Positions 63,679 through 64,000 of a stretch of 64,000 bases of DNA are shown here, piece after piece (the stretch's first letter is position 1; every line of letters begins with the position of its first letter). Below the pieces are notes generated by a model that ran no database searches, was not told where the DNA came from, and saw only the letters and a program-made list of their open reading frames with translations. This stretch comes from Unio delphinus (Eukaryota; Mollusca; Bivalvia; Unionida; Unionidae). The stretch is from the NCBI GenBank assembly GCA_029339505.1, contig JAQISU010000033.1, forward strand, positions 1,730,001 to 1,794,000, in the 5' to 3' direction. The translations under genes were made by a program, and so were the position numbers.

Positions 63679-64000
63679 TGGAATCTATTTACTATTCTCC
63701 AAAAGGATACTGGCGGGGTAGCGCTGCAATCAATAAACTCGCTAGCGCTGCAAAAGTGAAAAAAACCACTGCGGCTAATTGGTTATCTAAACAGGCTATT
63801 TGGCAAATTTATCTACCAGCGCCTAAACGAGTTAATTACTCGCATTTTGATGTTACCGGACCCAATGAAGTTCATCAGGCTGATATATTATTTTTACCTC
63901 ATGACAACAGTTACAAATACGCGTTAACCGTAGCTGATGTTGCGAGTCGATACAAAGAAGCAGAACCGCTGAAACAAAATCATCAACTGAAGTCGCTTCT
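63679..64000 (+). CDS. Polinton integrase, N-terminal part, runs off the window
   Basis: It begins MESIYYSPKGYWRGSAAINK with a helical N-terminus (TAANWLSKQAIWQIYLPAPK). The rve core then starts: NEVHQADILFLPHD (first catalytic Asp in QAD) and YALTVADVASRYKEAEPL (second Asp-region). This layout is typical of the retroviral-like integrase of Polintons, which inserts the element with a short target duplication. Near 63968-63975 (ctgaaacaaaatc) the expected KSSTEVAS-type continuation is found only in another frame, so a one-base shift next to an A-run is likely. Confidence 0.88.

Larger units (their letters stand above)
62205..64000. mobile_element. edge of a Polinton/Maverick (adintovirus-like) element
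   Basis: Four gene types that occur together in Polintons are packed into 1.8 kb: an FtsK/A32-type packaging ATPase (minus), then on the plus strand a DUF5679-like zinc ribbon, a parvovirus-type phospholipase A2 and a retroviral-like integrase running off the end. The protein-primed DNA polymerase, protease and capsid genes are not in the window and should lie to the right. Each multi-residue gene carries a frame break, so this copy is damaged or its sequence has homopolymer errors. Confidence 0.9.

Overview
This window is animal nuclear DNA. It is AT-rich, with long intergenic stretches, coding segments bounded by GT..AG splice signals, tRNA-derived SINEs with A and B boxes, CR1/L2-like LINEs, a DIRS-like retroelement, pogo-like and hAT-like DNA transposons, and a Polinton/Maverick. 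This mix suggests a marine invertebrate, plausibly a mollusc or another lophotrochozoan. The species cannot be fixed from the sequence. There is no bacterial-style operon and no convincing functional tRNA or rRNA gene.

Layout. 0-11 kb: weak unassigned ORFs, a 46-bp minisatellite in two blocks (about 1.65 and 2.9-3.7 kb), two decayed LINEs (3.7-6.9 and 8.0-9.3 kb), and a first copy of a hAT-type MITE at 11.15 kb. 11-21 kb: mostly gene-free, with a small hAT-like element carrying a broken TTF-type zinc finger (16.2-16.8 kb), a degenerate dispersed repeat (15.6 and 17.6-18.7 kb) and a foldback at 20.8-21.0 kb. 21.5-24.8 kb: a nearly full-length dead LINE on the minus strand. 25-31 kb: SINEs, copy 1 of a TIR element, two phase 1-1 candidate exons of a Ser/Thr-rich gene on the minus strand, and a 64-nt near-perfect hairpin.

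31-37 kb: a palindrome-bearing satellite with 256-bp higher-order repeats. A TA-duplicating, pogo-like element has inserted into it and left a clean empty-site signature. Copy 2 of the TIR element follows, itself interrupted by a SINE. 37.7-42.6 kb: a decayed DIRS-like retroelement (minus strand) containing a hAT MITE. 43.3-44.6 kb: a TIR element without a transposase. 44.9-51.3 kb: pieces of a host gene on the minus strand encoding a KMT5A-like SET domain, with altered residues next to the conserved Asn and a reading-phase break at one junction. 53-62 kb: another full SINE, a signal-peptide ORF flanked by an odd 45-bp direct repeat, and a group of related Lys/Glu-rich minus-strand coding remnants that I cannot assign.

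62.2-64.0 kb: the edge of a Polinton/Maverick (adintovirus-like) element. A packaging ATPase on the minus strand diverges from a plus-strand block of DUF5679-like zinc ribbon, parvovirus-type phospholipase A2 and retroviral-like integrase. It carries three single-base frame breaks in or beside A-runs and an exact 253-bp tandem duplication of the phospholipase segment. The rest of the element lies beyond the window. Most coding material here is mobile-element debris. The best candidates for something not yet described are the covarying-palindrome satellite, the atypical SET gene, the Lys/Glu-rich family at 57-62 kb and the phospholipase duplication.
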